Origin: Rhizobium phaseoli
Lineage (GTDB): Bacteria; Pseudomonadota; Alphaproteobacteria; Rhizobiales; Rhizobiaceae
DNA length: 64,000 nucleotides
Direction of reading: 5' to 3'
Assembly: GCF_010668805.1 (NCBI RefSeq)
Contig: NZ_WUFT01000001.1
Span: forward strand, 372,001 to 436,000
The translations under genes and the position numbers were made by a program. The number at the start of each line of letters is the position of its first letter. Within the stretch, counting starts at the first letter, position 1. This document shows positions 44,126-52,309 of this stretch, piece after piece. Under the pieces are notes generated by a model that did no database searches, was not told the origin of the DNA, and saw nothing but the letters and a program-made list of their open reading frames with translations.

Positions 44126-44155
44126 TGCGCAAACCCCCGGCGGGAGGTTTGCGCA
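44126..44155 (-). promoter_or_regulatory. leader hairpin upstream of osmF
   Basis: TGCGCAAACC and GGTTTGCGCA form a perfect 10-base stem with a GC-rich 10-base loop, 55-84 bases before the start codon. It has no T run on the minus strand, so it reads more like an operator or mRNA 5' stabiliser than a terminator. The rest of the 443-base gap up to the LysR gene shows no gene. Confidence 0.5.
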
Positions 44156-44514
44156 CAAGAAGACCGCCGGCCAGCGCGATGAGATCGCATCATGCCGGAA
44201 TTGCATGCGTGGTTGAAATAGCGTGCACGCCTGAAAAATCGATGCAAGCCCCCTTTAGTATTTACAGCCGCGCCGCGATTATGGCGGCGAATGCCCCTCC
44301 GCGCGCGGAAACGCATTCCCTTTTCCAGGGCCGGCGCGATTTGTTTTTGTCCCCTTGCGTGTTTCCGCGATGTTCCGGTGCTCTGTTGCGGATTTCCGCC
44401 GCCCGGATTTTTCTATGCCGAAACGATAGCCCGCCTCTGCGAAAGCAGGGATATCTTTTTTCATGAACACATCATATCGTCCGGTTTTTCCAGCGCTTTT
44501 CGGAGGTGGCTCGT

Positions 44515-45774
44515 TTGCATCTTGGCGCCCTGTTCACCGCCCACCATGTTTTGACCTCCGGCTCGGTGCGCGAGACGGGGCGGCGCTTCCAGCTGTCGCC
44601 CTCGACCGTATCTGCGGCCATCCATCATCTCGAAACCGAGCTGGCGATGAGGCTGACGGAACGCGCCTCCGGTGAACTGGTCATGCTCATTGCCAGCGGC
44701 AGGGTGCTGGAAGGCCTGGCGCCGATCACCGCCGCGGTCAGTGAGCTTGGCCAATTGACCGGCCATGACGGTACGACCGCGGACGCCACCGAGGTCACCG
44801 ATACTTGCGAGGCCTGGGCATCACGCATCCCCGTCAAGGTCGTCACCATCGAGCGTTTTCTTGAGGTGGCCGACCAGGGCAGCATCAATCGGGCCGCCCG
44901 CCGCCTTGGCTTGGGGCAGCCGCAGCTTTCGCTTCAGCTTGCCAATCTTGAGAAATTTCTAGGTCACCGCCTGTTCGAGCGGCAGGCGCAGGGGTCGGTG
45001 CTGACGGAGGAGGGCAGGCGCGCCTATCAGATCTTCACGACGATCAGCCAGGCCTGGAACGATCTGAAGTCATCGGCCGACGAGCGCTATCGCCGCGCCG
45101 CCCGGTCGCTACGCATCGGCTCGATCATTCCCACCGGATCGGAAAGCTGGGTGGCGCGCTGCCTGGGTTCGCTGGTCTCCGAATGGAATGCGCGCCGCAA
45201 CAACAATGCGATATCGCTGGTTTCGATGACCGCCGACGATCTGCGCGAGGCGCTGAAGAGCGGCCGCATCGATGTGGCGATCCTCGATTCGGTCTTCGGC
45301 CTTGAAAGCTTCCGCCATCGCGAACTGCTGCAGACCGAGATGGTGGTGATCGCACCGCCGTTCAGTACCGAAACCACCGTCGCCGATCTCGTCTCTGCCC
45401 ACGCGATCTGCATGCCGAGCCCGCGCACCGGCCTCGGCCACGCGGCCATGGCCTTCAGCGACGAGCGTGCGCCGAACCGGCGCTTGCGCAGCCGGGATAT
45501 CACGGCGGCGGATTCGCTGCCTGTGATCGTCGACCTCGTCGCCAATCACGGCTATGTCTCCTTCCTCGGCCGGGTCAGCGCCATGCCGATCGCCGACAAG
45601 GTGCGCATCGTCGAACTCGACGAGCATCTGCCGATGTCCTATCACGTCGCCTTCAATCATCGTAAAGCCGCCGCCGATGCCTGCGCCGTCATCATCGAGG
45701 CGGCGGCGAGAATAACGTCTGAAACTGTCGCGCCGACCATGGCACGCGGCAAAGCCAGGGAGAGTGCCGCGTGA
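44515..45774 (+). CDS. LysR-type regulator with two tandem N-terminal HTH domains
   Basis: I choose TTG 44515 (GGAGG 8 bases upstream) over GTG 44506, giving 419 residues. The first HTH lies at about 1-55 (LTSGSVRETGRRFQLSPSTV, then LETELAMRLTERASG). After a linker, a second, canonical LysR HTH lies at about 105-165 (ADQGSINRAARRLGLGQPQL, then LEKFLGHRLFER). A LysR substrate-binding domain follows (LRIGSIIPTGSESW onward). LysR proteins normally have one HTH. It is divergent from the osmF operon and overlaps cutC by 4 bases; targets are unknown. Confidence 0.85.
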   Translation: MHLGALFTAHHVLTSGSVRETGRRFQLSPSTVSAAIHHLETELAMRLTERASGELVMLIASGRVLEGLAPITAAVSELGQLTGHDGTTADATEVTDTCEAWASRIPVKVVTIERFLEVADQGSINRAARRLGLGQPQLSLQLANLEKFLGHRLFERQAQGSVLTEEGRRAYQIFTTISQAWNDLKSSADERYRRAARSLRIGSIIPTGSESWVARCLGSLVSEWNARRNNNAISLVSMTADDLREALKSGRIDVAILDSVFGLESFRHRELLQTEMVVIAPPFSTETTVADLVSAHAICMPSPRTGLGHAAMAFSDERAPNRRLRSRDITAADSLPVIVDLVANHGYVSFLGRVSAMPIADKVRIVELDEHLPMSYHVAFNHRKAAADACAVIIEAAARITSETVAPTMARGKARESAA

Positions 45775-46499
45775 CCGTCCTGCTGGAAGTGTGTGTGGAT
45801 AGTGCCGCCGGCCTCGCCGCCGCCATCGAGGGCGGCGCCGGCCGCATCGAGCTTTGTTCGGCGCTGGAGCTCGGCGGTCTGACGCCGCTGCCGAGCCTGA
45901 TGCGGATCGCCGCCAGGGCGCGCATACCAGTCTACGCGATGATCCGCCCGCATGCCGGTCCCTTCATCTTCGACAGGGCGGACGAGGAAGCGATGATGCT
46001 CGATATCGATGCCGTGCGCGCCGCGGGCCTTGCCGGCGTCGTTATCGGCGCCAACCGGCCGGATGGCACGCTCGACATGCCGCTGATCCACCGCCTGAAG
46101 GCGCATGCTTCAGGCCTGGGGTCGACCTTGCATCGGGCTTTCGATCTGGTGCCGGATGCCGATCAGGCGCTGGAACAGGCGGTCGAACTCGGCGTTGAGC
46201 GCATCCTGACCTCCGGCTGCGCCCTGAAGGCGGCCGACGGAACCGAAACCCTGAAACGCCTCTCGGCAAAGGCGACTGGGCGCATATCCATCATGCCCGG
46301 CAGCGGCATCCGCCCCGCCAATGTCACCGCCATCTTGCAGGCAACCGGCGCTCGCGAGGTCCATGGTTCCTGCAGCTCACCTATAGAAAGCGCCGATCCC
46401 CGCGCGGTGGCCTTCGGTGTCGAGGCGAAGAGCGCGAACCGGACGGATAGTGCGGTGGTCAGGGAGATGTGCAGGGCGATTGCGTCAATGGAGCGTTAG
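45771..46499 (+). CDS. cutC: CutC-family protein
   Basis: A 242-residue TIM-barrel protein of the CutC family, starting at GTG 45771, which overlaps the stop of the LysR gene (GTGA). LLEVCVDSAAGLAAAIEGGA, RIELCSALELGGLTPLPSLM and VYAMIRPHAGPFIF are the family signatures, with the MPGSGIRP and EVHGSCSS loops near the C-terminus. The family was linked to copper tolerance, but the direct role is disputed. Coupling with a double-HTH LysR gene is notable. Confidence 0.92.
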   Translation: MTVLLEVCVDSAAGLAAAIEGGAGRIELCSALELGGLTPLPSLMRIAARARIPVYAMIRPHAGPFIFDRADEEAMMLDIDAVRAAGLAGVVIGANRPDGTLDMPLIHRLKAHASGLGSTLHRAFDLVPDADQALEQAVELGVERILTSGCALKAADGTETLKRLSAKATGRISIMPGSGIRPANVTAILQATGAREVHGSCSSPIESADPRAVAFGVEAKSANRTDSAVVREMCRAIASMER

Positions 46500-46566
46500 T
46501 GGTCTCGCAATTCCGGACGGAAAGCGTTTTGCGCTTTGAAACGCAAATGCAGTGCTTGCGGCATGG

Positions 46567-46589
46567 GTCCTCGGGTCAAGCCCGAGGAC
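46567..46589. repeat. hairpin repeat GTCCTCGGG-TCAAG-CCCGAGGAC
   Basis: Perfect 9-base arms around TCAAG, followed by ACGGAGTGTGG. It is the reverse-oriented relative of the element at 46742-46777 and of the long palindrome at 27909. It lies in the 317-base cutC/dehydrogenase gap. Confidence 0.7.
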
Positions 46590-46741
46590 GACGGAGTGTG
46601 GTGTGGGCGCTGCGGCAAGCACAGTCAGCGCGTAGTGGTTTGTAGGAATTGCCGACTTTATTTACGCGATTCCGGCGCAAAACCCGCCCCGCATTTTGCT
46701 GGAATTCCTCCGGACGTTCCGCTTCTTGCCGCACAGGTTTC

Positions 46742-46777
46742 CCCACTCTCCGTCATACTCGGGCTTGACCCGAGTAT
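46742..46777. repeat. hairpin repeat with ATACTCGGG-CTTGA-CCCGAGTAT
   Basis: Perfect 9-base arms at 46755-46763 and 46769-46777, preceded by CCCACTCTCCGTC, which is also found in the arm of the 27909-27969 palindrome. The rest of the 46500-46816 gap contains fragments such as GCAATTCCGGACGGAAAGCG near 46507 that match another dispersed repeat (see 53374), and no gene. Confidence 0.7.
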
Positions 46778-46816
46778 CCAGGCCGAGCACTCCACGCGCA
46801 TGTTCTGCGTCGCACT

Positions 46817-47836
46817 CTACCCACCAACCCTGATCACCGCCTTGATCAGCCCGCTCTTCTCATGCGCCCAGCGCGCGAGATCTTGCGGCGTATCGGCCAA
46901 CACCGTCCGGTGGGTAATCAGCTTGTCCACCGGCACCAGCCCTTTGGCGATCGAAGCGGCCACATGTTCGAAATCGGCGCGGGTGGCGTTGCGGCTGCCG
47001 ATCACCATCATTTCGCGTTTGTGGAATTCGGGGTCGGAGAAGCGGATATCGTCCTTGACAACGCTGACCAGCACCAGTGCGCCGCCATGAGCGACGAAGG
47101 AAAAGGCCTTTTCCATCGACGGGCCGTAACCCGTCGCGTCGAAGACCACGTCGAAACCGTCGCCATTGGTTTTTTCCCGCACGGCATCCACTGTCGCCTC
47201 GTTGGCGACGATGCCGGAGGTGAAGCCGAAGCGCTCCGAGGCCATCTGCAGCCGCTCGCCACTGGTGTCGAGCAGGGTCACTTCATGGCCGGCGATGCGC
47301 GAGAAGATCGCTGCCCCCAGCCCGATCGGCCCGGCGCCGATGACGAGTGCGCGCGCGCCGGCGCCGGTCATCGAGCGGCGCACCGCATGGGCGCCGATCG
47401 CCAGAAACTCGACCGTTGCCGCAGCCTCCAGGCTCAGTCCCTCGGCGGCATAGAGGTTGCCTGACGGAACCAGGATCTCCTCGCAGAAGGCACCATCGGT
47501 ATGGACGCCGAGCACCTTGATATTGGTGCAGCAATTCGGCTTGCCCTTGATGCAGGCGACGCATTGGCCGCAGGAGAGATAGGGATTGACGATGACCGGT
47601 GTTCCCACAGCCATGGCGACGCCGTCACCGGCTTCCAGCACCGTTGCCGAGATCTCGTGGCCCATGATCCGGGGATATTCGAGGAAAGGGTGTTTGCCCT
47701 CGAAGATATGATAGTCGGTGCCGCAGATGCCGACATGGCTGACCGCCAGGCGCACCCAGCCGGGCGCCGGTGCCGCGGGCGAAGGACGCTCGACGATCTC
47801 GAGCACGCCGGGCTCCCGGCAAACAACTGCTTTCAT
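46817..47836 (-). CDS. zinc-dependent alcohol/polyol dehydrogenase
   Basis: A 339-residue MDR dehydrogenase. The catalytic zinc site is formed by Cys in GICGTDYH and the GHE motif in MGHEISATV; the structural zinc lobe is CGQCVACIKGKPNCC; and the nucleotide fold is VIGAGPIGLGAAIFS. It resembles galactitol, L-idonate and related sugar dehydrogenases. As the last gene of the deoxy-sugar operon it may oxidise 2-keto-3-deoxy-L-fuconate or reduce/oxidise lactaldehyde; this is inferred from position. Confidence 0.85.
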   Translation of the reverse strand: MKAVVCREPGVLEIVERPSPAAPAPGWVRLAVSHVGICGTDYHIFEGKHPFLEYPRIMGHEISATVLEAGDGVAMAVGTPVIVNPYLSCGQCVACIKGKPNCCTNIKVLGVHTDGAFCEEILVPSGNLYAAEGLSLEAAATVEFLAIGAHAVRRSMTGAGARALVIGAGPIGLGAAIFSRIAGHEVTLLDTSGERLQMASERFGFTSGIVANEATVDAVREKTNGDGFDVVFDATGYGPSMEKAFSFVAHGGALVLVSVVKDDIRFSDPEFHKREMMVIGSRNATRADFEHVAASIAKGLVPVDKLITHRTVLADTPQDLARWAHEKSGLIKAVIRVGG

Positions 47837-47864
47837 GACGGGTCTCGCATTCCTGGAAATTGAA

Positions 47865-47889
47865 GAGGCCGGCCTTTCGGCCGGCTCTC
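47865..47889 (-). terminator. intercistronic hairpin between permease and dehydrogenase genes
   Basis: GAGGCCGGCC and GGCCGGCTC pair with one bulged base around TTTC. It sits between the permease stop (47901) and the dehydrogenase start (47836) on the minus strand and is followed by a short CTTC stretch. It may attenuate read-through. Confidence 0.5.
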
Positions 47890-47900
47890 TGGTGTGTCGC

Positions 47901-48875
47901 TCAATTGCTCTTGCGGCGGCGCAGCTGGTCGAAGAAGACGATCACGATGATCAGGAGACCGGTGATGATGCGCTGCCAGAAGGAGTTGACGTTCAGAAGG
48001 TTGGCGCCGTTGTTGATGGTGGCGAGGATGAAGGCGCCGATCAGCGGGCCGTGTACCGAGCCGACCGCGCCGAACAGGCTGGTGCCGCCGATGACGGAGG
48101 AGGCGATCGCCTGCAATTCCCAGCCGTCGGCCTGCGTCGCATTGCCGATCGCGATGCGTGAGGCAAGCAGCACGCCGACGAAGGCGGCAAACGAAGCCGA
48201 GAGGATATAGGCGAGGTAGATCATGCCCTTGACGTTGACGCCGGAAAGGCGGGCAGCTTCGGCATTCGAGCCGACTGCGAAGAGATAGCGGCCCCAGCGG
48301 CTCAGATGCAGGAAGATGAAGGAGGGCACCGCCACCAGGATGACCATCCAGAACAGGCTCGGAATGCTGAGCAGATCGGCGCGGGCGAAATTGCTGAAAT
48401 TCTCATTGGTAATGTTGATCGTCGAGCCATTGGTGATCAACAGGCCGATGCCGCGCAGCGACGTCAGCGTCGCCAGCGTGATGATGAACGGCGGCAGGCC
48501 CATATGGACGATGCCGAAGCCATGGAAGGCGCCGATCGCCACACCGATGGCGAGCGTCAGCACGATCGCACCCCAGACCGGCACGCCCGCCTGCAGCAGC
48601 CAGGCGATGATGACGGTACAGAAGCCGACGATGGCGCCGACCGAAAGATCGATGCCGGCGGTGATGATAACAAAGGTCTGGCCGAGAGCCAGGATCGCCG
48701 TCATCGCCCCCTGGCGCAGCAGGTTCGAGATGTTGAGCGGCGTCCAGAAGCTCGGGGTGACCAAGCCGAGCACGATCCAGAGGAAGATCAGAAGCCCGAT
48801 CAGCGTCAGGCCGAACAGGATGTTCATTTTCCGGCGCGGCGGCGGGGCGACGATTTCGGTAGGGGTGGCAGTCAT
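47901..48875 (-). CDS. sugar ABC transporter permease (RbsC type)
   Basis: A 324-residue permease with about nine hydrophobic segments. FVIITAGIDLSVGAIVGFCT and AIASSVIGGTSLFGAVGSVH are the RbsC-family conserved loops. The N-terminus MTATPTEIVAPPPRRKMNIL is cytoplasmic. It belongs to an importer with the double-domain ATPase at 48996 and the binding protein at 50656. Context suggests a 6-deoxyhexose such as L-fucose. Confidence 0.9.
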   Translation of the reverse strand: MTATPTEIVAPPPRRKMNILFGLTLIGLLIFLWIVLGLVTPSFWTPLNISNLLRQGAMTAILALGQTFVIITAGIDLSVGAIVGFCTVIIAWLLQAGVPVWGAIVLTLAIGVAIGAFHGFGIVHMGLPPFIITLATLTSLRGIGLLITNGSTINITNENFSNFARADLLSIPSLFWMVILVAVPSFIFLHLSRWGRYLFAVGSNAEAARLSGVNVKGMIYLAYILSASFAAFVGVLLASRIAIGNATQADGWELQAIASSVIGGTSLFGAVGSVHGPLIGAFILATINNGANLLNVNSFWQRIITGLLIIVIVFFDQLRRRKSN

Positions 48876-48890
48876 GAATTTTCTCCCTCT

Positions 48891-48990
48891 TAGAGCATTT
48901 CCGCTTTCTTCAAACCGCGGAAATGCTCTATCTCTTTGTTCTTACGCAATTTCCGGACGCAATACCGCTACGCGGTCTGCTGGAATTGCT
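48891..48990. repeat. dispersed palindromic repeats (AGAGCATTTCCGC and GCAATTCC types)
   Basis: TAGAGCATTTCCGC (48891-48904) pairs perfectly with GCGGAAATGCTCTA (48917-48930). It is followed by an inverted repeat from ACGCAATTTCC (48944) to GGAATTGC (48989). Both halves are of a kind seen between many Rhizobium genes; another copy of the second type lies at 53374-53417. They fill the permease-ATPase gap. Confidence 0.75.
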
Positions 48991-48995
48991 TATGC

Positions 48996-50549
48996 TCAGA
49001 CGCCGATCGCTTCGCTGAGCACTTCTTCATGCGTTGCCGCGTGGTAATCATGGCTCGCGACGATTTTGCCGCCGCGGAAGACATGCAGCCGGTCGGCCAG
49101 TTCATAAACTTCAGGCAGGTAGGAGGAGATCAGGATGATGCCCGCGCCCTCCTTCAGAAGCTTGGCGAACAGCCGGTAGATTTCCGCCTTGGTGCCGACG
49201 TCGACGCCGACTGTGGGTTCGTCGAAGATGAACAGCCGGGCGCCGTGGCTCAGCCACTTGCCGATGACGATCTTCTGCTGGTTGCCGCCCGACATGCTGG
49301 AGGCCGGAACACGCCGGCTTGGCGTCTTGATGCTGAGATCGCGGATCTGCTTGTCGGCATTGGCCGATTCCCGCGTGTGGTTGATGACAGGCCCGTGGCC
49401 GAGGCGCCCGAACACCGGCAGGTTGATGTTGAGGCCGATCGGCAGGTTGAGGCAAAGCCCCTGGTCGCGCCGGCTTTCCGGCGCCAGCGCAATGCCGAGC
49501 TCCATCGCCGTGCGTTCGTTGCGGATGTCGACACGTTTGCCCATCCACTCGACATCACCGGCTGTCGTCGGCTGGCGGCCATAGAGGCCGAGCGCGAATT
49601 CGCTGCGCCCGGCGCCGATCAGACCATAGAGCCCGACGATCTGCCCGGCCTTGACGCTGAGCGACACGCCTTCGAAGCCCGGGCCGGAAAGCCCGCGGAC
49701 CTCGACGATCGTCTCGCCGATGGCGATCTCTTCCTTGTGATAGATCTGCTCGATCGAGCGGTTGATCATCAGCGCGATCAGCTCGGCATCATTGGTCTCG
49801 CCGATCAGCCGCGTGCCGACATGGGTGCCGTCGCGCAGCACCGAGACACGGTCGGCAAGCTCGAAGACTTCCTCCATGCGATGGCTGATATAGACGATGG
49901 TGACGCCTTCGCCCTGCAGGCGGCGGATTAGCTTGAACAGCTGCGCGGATTCCTGGCGCGTCAGATAGGCTGTAGGTTCGTCGAAGATCAGGAACTGGGT
50001 GCCGCGCATGGCCGCGCGCGCCGTTGCCACCAGCTGCTGCTGGCCGATCGTCAGCGAGCTGAGCAGCGCGCCGGCCGGCAGGCCGAAGCCGAGATCGTCG
50101 AGCACGGCCTGCGCCAGCTTCTGCATCTGCTTCTTGCGCATCAGTCCGTAGCGGTTGACCTCGTCCCCGAGGAAGAGATTGGCGGCGACCGTCAGATGCC
50201 GGCAGAGCACGACTTCCTGGTGGACGGCGTTGATGCCGCGGGCGATTGCCTCGTTTGGCGTCGACAAGCCGACAGGCTGGCCGCACCACAGCACTTCGCC
50301 GGCCGTGCGGGTAATGACGCCGGTCAGCAATTTGATCAGGGTGGATTTGCCGGCGCCATTTTCGCCGACGATGGCATGGATTTCACCGGCGAGAAAGGTC
50401 AGCGTCGCCGGCTTCAGCGCCTGTACATGACCGTAATTCTTCTGCAGGCCCTTGAGTTCGAGGATAGGCGATCCGGCGGGGATACGATTGGCTTCTTTCA
50501 GCGTGGCGCTGTCATCATGGCGATGACTGACCTCTTCCAGTCCGATCAT
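48996..50549 (-). CDS. sugar ABC transporter ATP-binding protein, two nucleotide-binding domains (RbsA type)
   Basis: A 517-residue protein with two ABC domains. The first has Walker A VGENGAGKST, signature LTIGQQQLVATARAA and Walker B FLIFDEPTAYLT. The second (from about 270) has a degenerate P-loop GLIGAGRSE, signature MSGGNQQKIVIGKWL and Walker B FIFDEPTVGVDVG. This degenerate second site is normal for RbsA-type proteins. It powers uptake with the permease at 47901. Confidence 0.92.
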   Translation of the reverse strand: MIGLEEVSHRHDDSATLKEANRIPAGSPILELKGLQKNYGHVQALKPATLTFLAGEIHAIVGENGAGKSTLIKLLTGVITRTAGEVLWCGQPVGLSTPNEAIARGINAVHQEVVLCRHLTVAANLFLGDEVNRYGLMRKKQMQKLAQAVLDDLGFGLPAGALLSSLTIGQQQLVATARAAMRGTQFLIFDEPTAYLTRQESAQLFKLIRRLQGEGVTIVYISHRMEEVFELADRVSVLRDGTHVGTRLIGETNDAELIALMINRSIEQIYHKEEIAIGETIVEVRGLSGPGFEGVSLSVKAGQIVGLYGLIGAGRSEFALGLYGRQPTTAGDVEWMGKRVDIRNERTAMELGIALAPESRRDQGLCLNLPIGLNINLPVFGRLGHGPVINHTRESANADKQIRDLSIKTPSRRVPASSMSGGNQQKIVIGKWLSHGARLFIFDEPTVGVDVGTKAEIYRLFAKLLKEGAGIILISSYLPEVYELADRLHVFRGGKIVASHDYHAATHEEVLSEAIGV

Positions 50550-50608
50550 GGACCTCTCCTCCTTGTGTCACGTCTGCTCTCCATCCCTGGTAACCATAAC
50601 ATGGATGG

Positions 50609-50642
50609 AAAAAGCCGCGCCGGTTTTTGAAGCCGGCGCGGC
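50609..50642 (-). terminator. intercistronic terminator-like hairpin after the binding-protein gene
   Basis: On the minus strand GCCGCGCCGG and CCGGCGCGGC form a perfect 10-base stem with a 9-base loop followed by TTTTT. It begins 14 bases past the stop of the binding-protein gene and precedes the ATPase gene. Partial termination would raise binding-protein output over the membrane parts, as at frcB. Confidence 0.8.
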
Positions 50643-50655
50643 CTTGCTGTCTTGC

Positions 50656-51645
50656 TTACTTGATCTTCGGGTTCAGCAGCGCGTCGATCTTCGGATCGGC
50701 CATATTCGCCTTGGTGACGAGGTTGGCACCGGTGTCGACATTGGCTTCAACCTTCTCGCCCTTGGAGACGGCAAGCGCGGTCTTCACGCCGTCATAACCC
50801 ATGCGATAGGGGTCCTGAACGACCAGGCCGGCAATCGAGCCCTCCTTGAGGAAGCCGACCGTCTTGTCGTCGCTGTCGAAGCCGATGACCTTGATCTTGT
50901 CGCCGAGCTTGTTTTCGGCGATCGCCTGACCGACGCCCTGCGCCAGGATCAGGTTCGAGGCGAAGACGCCCACGAGCTTCGGGTTGGCCGTAATCAGGTC
51001 GGTCATCATGTTGAGGCCGGTCGTCGCCTGGCCGTCGCCGTACTTGTCGGCAATGACCTTCAGGCCCGGATGCTTGGTCTTGATCTGATCCAGGAAGCCT
51101 TCGCGGCGCTGTTCCAGCGAGCCGACGCCGGGAAGGTTGGTGAGGATGACGATTTCACCCTCTTCCTTGCCGGTCATGCCCTTGATGGCGGCGGCAAGAC
51201 CGTCGGCGGCGATACGGCCGCCCTGGACGTTGTCGGTCGTCAGGAACGACTTGAACGCCTTGGAGTCGGCGCCCGAGTCGATGCCGATGATCGGAACCGA
51301 CTTGGCGGCTTCATCGATCGGCTTGCCGAGCGCCTTGAATTCGGTCGGCGAAATGACGACAGCGGCCGGCTTGCCGGCAACGGCATTTTCCAGAATGCTG
51401 ATCTGGCCGTTGACGTCGGACTCTGCCTGGGCGCCGAGTTCCGGTACCTTGACGCCGAGATCCTGGCCTGCCTTGCGGGCGCCGGCCAGAACGATCTGCC
51501 AGTAGAAGGACGTCGTGTCCTTGACGATGATCGGGATCGTCACGTCGGCGGCAAAGGACGTAACCGGCATCGCGGTGGCGATAACGGCAGCGCCGGCAAG
51601 CGCCGTAAAGGCGCGACGGGACAGAAGGGATTTCACGATAGTCAT
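50656..51645 (-). CDS. periplasmic sugar-binding protein
   Basis: The 329-residue product starts at ATG 51645 after GAGAGGAGAACCCTT. An upstream ORF extension passes through the operator region and is not credible. Residues 1-34 are a signal peptide with a twin-arginine-like SRRAFTALAG and cleavage near SFAAD. The mature part is RbsB-like (IPIIVKDTTSFYWQIVLAGA, and GIDSGADSKAF). It is the ligand-binding part of the operon's importer; L-fucose is the likely ligand by context. Confidence 0.9.
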   Translation of the reverse strand: MTIVKSLLSRRAFTALAGAAVIATAMPVTSFAADVTIPIIVKDTTSFYWQIVLAGARKAGQDLGVKVPELGAQAESDVNGQISILENAVAGKPAAVVISPTEFKALGKPIDEAAKSVPIIGIDSGADSKAFKSFLTTDNVQGGRIAADGLAAAIKGMTGKEEGEIVILTNLPGVGSLEQRREGFLDQIKTKHPGLKVIADKYGDGQATTGLNMMTDLITANPKLVGVFASNLILAQGVGQAIAENKLGDKIKVIGFDSDDKTVGFLKEGSIAGLVVQDPYRMGYDGVKTALAVSKGEKVEANVDTGANLVTKANMADPKIDALLNPKIK

Positions 51646-51709
51646 AAGGGTTCTCCTCTCAAGATGCGTTCTCCTCCGAATAAATCGGCCGCTGAACGCA
51701 GGCGGACGA

Positions 51710-51733
51710 TTTTTATCGATAAAAAACATTTGC
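51710..51733. promoter_or_regulatory. palindrome TTTTTATCGATAAAAA, candidate GntR operator 1
   Basis: A perfect 16-base palindrome (51710-51725) followed by ACATTTGC, 65 bases upstream of the binding-protein start. The 24-base stretch 51710-51733 agrees at 20 positions with 55051-55074, in the gap between the divergent GntR gene and the UxaA-family gene. Both promoters of the cluster thus carry the same element. Confidence 0.65.
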
Positions 51734-51850
51734 AGGGAGAAGCTAGCCGAGGCGCAATCAAATTGCAAGAGCGTCAAACCGGCTTTTTTGCTTTGGTAAA
51801 TTCCCTCCAAGCAACTGATTTTATTCCAATACAACCATAACCTAAAATAG

Positions 51851-52300
51851 CTACCGGCTCAGGTCTATCTCATGCGGATGCACGACGCCCTTTTTTAAAA
51901 TCAGGTTTCCGTACAGCCGGAATTCCGTCGTCGCGACGATATAGGTGGCCTTGCGGGCCATCACGTAGAAGGCAAAGCGCTCCACAGGCACGATCGGAAA
52001 ATCGCCGGCGCGCCTGGCAATGATCTGCTGGAACTCGGCACAGACCTCCGGCACGGCGTGCGGGTCGCCGACCACCTCCATCCGCCACGCCGCTTCCGGC
52101 ACGAAGGTGTCGAGCGGCATGTGCGCGAGGATCGCCTCGGCCATATCGGTGGCGCTGACGCCGTCGGCGCGAATGACCGGCGGGCCCATCGAGCCCGAGG
52201 GGAAATTGGCGTCCGATATGACGATGTCGTCGCCATGTCCCATCGTCTTCAGCGCGTGAAGCAGGTCGGGGCCGAGCAGCGGATGAATACCCTTGAGCAT
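51851..52300 (-). CDS. fucU: FucU-type L-fucose mutarotase
   Basis: A 149-residue RbsD/FucU protein: LKGIHPLLGPDLLHALKTMG, GHGDDIVISDANFPS with the catalytic His, and TEFRLYGNLILKKGVVHPHE. The ISDANFP form matches FucU better than RbsD. It interconverts the anomers of L-fucose so that the dehydrogenase can use them. It lies 9 bases after the aldo-keto reductase gene in the same operon. Confidence 0.88.
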   Translation of the reverse strand: MLKGIHPLLGPDLLHALKTMGHGDDIVISDANFPSGSMGPPVIRADGVSATDMAEAILAHMPLDTFVPEAAWRMEVVGDPHAVPEVCAEFQQIIARRAGDFPIVPVERFAFYVMARKATYIVATTEFRLYGNLILKKGVVHPHEIDLSR

Positions 52301-52309
52301 AGTGTCTCC

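Noticed and set aside
46500..46816. Small coding frame between cutC and the Zn-dehydrogenase
   Set aside because: The stretch is made of repeat fragments and hairpins, with no ribosome site and no family match.
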